From JALYUA01 sp038203955 (GTDB lineage: Bacteria; Acidobacteriota; Thermoanaerobaculia; UBA5066; Gp7-AA6), in contig JBBRDK010000090.1 of the NCBI GenBank assembly GCA_038203955.1, positions 1 to 15,515 on the forward strand: a stretch of DNA of 15,515 nucleotides, in the 5' to 3' direction. The notes under the pieces were generated by a model, which searched no databases, was not told the origin of the DNA, and was given only the letters and a program-made list of their open reading frames with translations. Positions 14,039-15,515 of the stretch are shown here, piece after piece. Every line of letters starts with the position of its first letter. Within the stretch, counting starts at the first letter, position 1. A program made the position numbers and the translations under genes.

Positions 14039-14557
14039 ATGCGAATCCGTAGGAGTGACGAAGCGGATCTGCCGCAGGTTCTCGCCGTCGTCAACGATGC
14101 GGCGCTGGCGTATCGAGGCGTGATTCCGATCGACCAGTGGCGCGAGCCTTACATGCCGATGGATGACCTCGTGAAAGACATCGGCCGCGGCATCGTCTTC
14201 TGGATCGCGGAGGAGGAAGGGCGCCTGTCAGGCGTCATGGGAATCCAGGACAGGGGAGCCGTGGCGTTGGTGCGCCACGCGTACGTCGCTCCGACGGCGC
14301 AGAGAAAGGGCGTGGGAACGAAACTGCTGCGGCACGTCCAGAGTCTCGTGGACAAACCGATCCTGATCGGAACGTGGGCGGATGCTTCCTGGGCCATCGA
14401 GTTCTATCGGCGGAATGGATTCTCCATCCTGCCCGACAGCGACAAGGAGCGCCTGCTCCGAACCTATTGGTCCATCCCGGATAGACAGATCGAGACGTCG
14501 GTCGTTCTGGCCGACCGACGATGGATGGACGCGCAGGCTGCTGCCCAGGACGGATGA
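14039..14557 (+). CDS. GNAT-family N-acetyltransferase
   Basis: A 172-residue acetyltransferase. It opens with MRIRRSDEADLPQVLAVVND, the usual first strand and helix, followed by IAEEEGRLSGVMGIQDRGAV. Motif A is intact: YVAPTAQRKGVGTKLLRHV, with Q88-R89-K90-G91-V92-G93 as the CoA pyrophosphate loop. Motif B follows as GTWADASWAIEFYRRNGF, and a C-terminal strand SVVLADRRW closes the fold. It transfers an acetyl group from acetyl-CoA; the acceptor cannot be named. The ATG at 14039 has GAGGGGAG just upstream; an in-frame start at 13982 gives a longer, non-conserved N-terminus. Unlike the broken GNAT at 6200, this one is complete. The two are too different to be recent copies. Confidence 0.9.
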   Translation: MRIRRSDEADLPQVLAVVNDAALAYRGVIPIDQWREPYMPMDDLVKDIGRGIVFWIAEEEGRLSGVMGIQDRGAVALVRHAYVAPTAQRKGVGTKLLRHVQSLVDKPILIGTWADASWAIEFYRRNGFSILPDSDKERLLRTYWSIPDRQIETSVVLADRRWMDAQAAAQDG

Positions 14558-14642
14558 TGGCCGGTCGGCGCCGGGCGTCCCGCTCCGCCAATGGACGCGA
14601 CGAGATCTCCGGGCGTAGTGGCGGGGCGTGGCTCCACGATGC

Positions 14643-14685
14643 AAAGTACTTTATAATGATTTAGGCTTCGTCACGTGTCGTGACG
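14643..14685 (+). promoter_or_regulatory. Promoter with TATAAT box and two palindromes
   Basis: TATAAT at 14652-14657 is a perfect -10 box in otherwise GC-rich DNA. A perfect 10-bp palindrome AAAGTACTTT (14643-14652) overlaps its edge, and CGTCACG/CGTGACG (14669-14675 and 14679-14685) form a second perfect inverted repeat just after the expected start of transcription. No good -35 box is seen at 16-18 nt, so an activator or an unusual -35 may be needed. GGAGG (14692-14696) and the ATG at 14703 follow. Repressor binding at one or both palindromes is an inference. Confidence 0.5.
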
Positions 14686-14702
14686 CGACGTGGAGGCTCT
14701 GC

Positions 14703-14993
14703 ATGGCCCTGTCCATCCTGAAAAAGCCGAGCGCGTTTCTCCCGCTGGGGATGTCGTGCGCGGCGCTCGCCACGGTGCTCGTTCACGTGGCCCTGTTCGG
14801 CGCCGCCCGGGAGGCGGACGAGGGAACGGCGGCGCATATCTGGCAGCTCCTGATGGCCGCTCAGATACCGATCGTGGCCTTCTTCGCGATCAAGTGGCTG
14901 CCGCAGACTCCGCGACAGGCGCTGCTGGTCCTGGCGGTGCAAGGCGGAGCCGCGCTCGCGGCGCTCGCGCCCGTTTTTCTTCTCGACCTCTAG
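14703..14993 (+). CDS. Small multi-pass membrane protein, hypothetical
   Basis: A 96-residue hydrophobic protein with three predicted membrane helices: LPLGMSCAALATVLVHVALF, HIWQLLMAAQIPIVAFFAIKW and ALLVLAVQGGAALAALAPVF. Between them lies the polar loop GAAREADEGTAAHIW and the loop LPQTPRQ. It looks like a conserved type of small bacterial membrane protein, but I cannot name a family or function. ATG is supported by GGAGG at 14692-14696 (6 nt). It has its own promoter-like region with two palindromes directly upstream, so it is likely regulated separately from the GNAT gene. A hairpin follows the stop. Confidence 0.78.
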   Translation: MALSILKKPSAFLPLGMSCAALATVLVHVALFGAAREADEGTAAHIWQLLMAAQIPIVAFFAIKWLPQTPRQALLVLAVQGGAALAALAPVFLLDL

Positions 14994-15004
14994 GCCACCA
15001 GGCG

Positions 15005-15022
15005 CCCGTCCGAACGGATGGG
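15005..15022 (+). terminator. Hairpin after the small membrane-protein gene
   Basis: CCCGTCC (15005-15011) and GGATGGG (15016-15022) form a 7-bp stem with one G-T wobble and a GAAC loop, 11 nt after the stop. No T-tract follows. It could end the transcript in a factor-dependent way. The rest of the 192-bp gap shows only a short CGCGA/TCGCG stem (15085-15098). Confidence 0.35.
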
Positions 15023-15185
15023 CCGGTCGCGCGGAGCGATTCAAGGGGCGAGTCTCCTCACGTCGCGGTCGGGCGGGGGACTGACGCGAATAGTCGCGCT
15101 TTCCCGGTGATGGGATTGCCGCTTTCGCCGGTTAGGGCGAACTCCTCGTGGTCAGACAGCGTATCCACGGCAGCAGGAGGTGTTC

Positions 15186-15515
15186 TTGTTCGTTCCTTCC
15201 GTCGCCGCAGCTCTGCTTCTTCTCCTGACGTCCCCCCTTGCGGGCCGGCCGGACGCCGCCTTCGTGGCGTGGGCCCGCCATCGCCTCGTTCCCATGGACT
15301 CGTCGGAGCCTGCTTTTCGGACCCTCGACGGAGCGATCGCGGGCGCGCGCCTGATCGGCGTCGGGGAGAGTGTTCACGAGGTCCAGCCGTTCCTGACCTT
15401 TCGATTCCAGTTGCTTCAGGACCTCGTGCGGCGCCACCGGGTGACAGCCCTGATCCTCGAATCGGGACTGCCGGAGGCGATGACGCTCGACGACTATGTC
15501 CGGGGAAAGACGGCG
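15186..15515 (+). CDS. Erythromycin esterase-family protein, 3' end cut by window
   Basis: The first 110 codons of a longer gene running past the window edge. The start is TTG, decided by AGGAGG at 15175-15180 (5-nt spacing) and by the Sec signal that begins there (FVPSVAAALLLLLTSPLAG). The mature part opens with helix FVAWARHRL, then ARLIGVGESVHEVQPFL, where E61 and H64 are the GE-x-x-H residues of the erythromycin esterase family, and VTALILESGLPEAMTLDDYV, with E92 in the next conserved strand. The family includes the macrolide-hydrolysing EreA/EreB, but most members are uncharacterised and should not be called resistance genes. Full proteins are usually about 400 residues, so roughly three quarters is missing here. 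Confidence 0.88.
   Translation, partial: MFVPSVAAALLLLLTSPLAGRPDAAFVAWARHRLVPMDSSEPAFRTLDGAIAGARLIGVGESVHEVQPFLTFRFQLLQDLVRRHRVTALILESGLPEAMTLDDYVRGKTA

Noticed and set aside
1..15515. CRISPR arrays, tRNA/rRNA genes, insertion sequences, toxin-antitoxin or known defence modules
   Set aside because: I looked for spaced direct repeats, tRNA-like arms, transposase motifs and nuclease/helicase motifs and saw none.

Overview
The window is GC-rich DNA (well over 60% G+C by eye) from a free-living bacterium. Genes are short and closely packed, with frequent GTG and TTG starts and strong AGGAGG-type ribosome binding sites. Every gene I can support lies on the + strand. Many products carry Sec signal peptides. 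The families present (DUF2891, DUF3237, DUF4386, a LIC_13387-like membrane protein, DinB, MOSC, M28 peptidase, erythromycin esterase) suggest a soil-type bacterium such as an acidobacterium or a related GC-rich phylum. There is no rRNA, tRNA or housekeeping gene to fix the taxonomy, so that is only a guess.

Layout. (A) 67-477 encodes a conserved hypothetical protein that may be EVE/PUA-like. (B) 550-4029 is a tight four-gene run: an exported NTF2-like protein, an exported DUF2891 protein (start overlaps the previous stop), an exported D-aminoacylase-type amidohydrolase, and a VOC/glyoxalase-fold protein (start overlaps the previous stop). (C) 4030-4234 is an intergenic region with a 103-bp imperfect inverted repeat whose ends look like degenerate integron attC core sites. 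(D) 4235-5502 encodes a DUF3237 protein and a MOSC protein. (E) 5503-5591 holds three consecutive palindromes just before the Shine-Dalgarno of a secreted NTF2-like gene (5592-6059). (F) 6200-7324 holds a GNAT acetyltransferase broken by a one-base frameshift, then a DHFR/RibD-C protein. (G) 7517-9917 encodes two exported hydrolases, an esterase and an M28 metallopeptidase. (H) 10188-11825 holds another exported NTF2-like gene, a second frameshifted gene (LIC_13387-like membrane protein) and a DUF4386 membrane protein. (I) 11859-14557 encodes DinB, a small membrane protein, an exported cupin, a 59-aa ORF, a glycolipid-binding-domain protein and an intact GNAT. (J) 14643-14993 is a small membrane protein behind a consensus TATAAT box flanked by two perfect palindromes. 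(K) 15186-15515 is the start of a secreted erythromycin-esterase-family protein, cut by the window end.

The genes do not form one recognisable pathway. The common theme is small single-domain enzymes that modify or bind small molecules, many exported, plus small membrane proteins. Only region B is strongly suggested to work together, because of its overlapping stop/start codons. I found no CRISPR array, transposase, integrase, phage gene or known defence system. The most notable signals are the attC-like repeat, the two single-base frameshifts and the palindromic promoter at 14643-14685.
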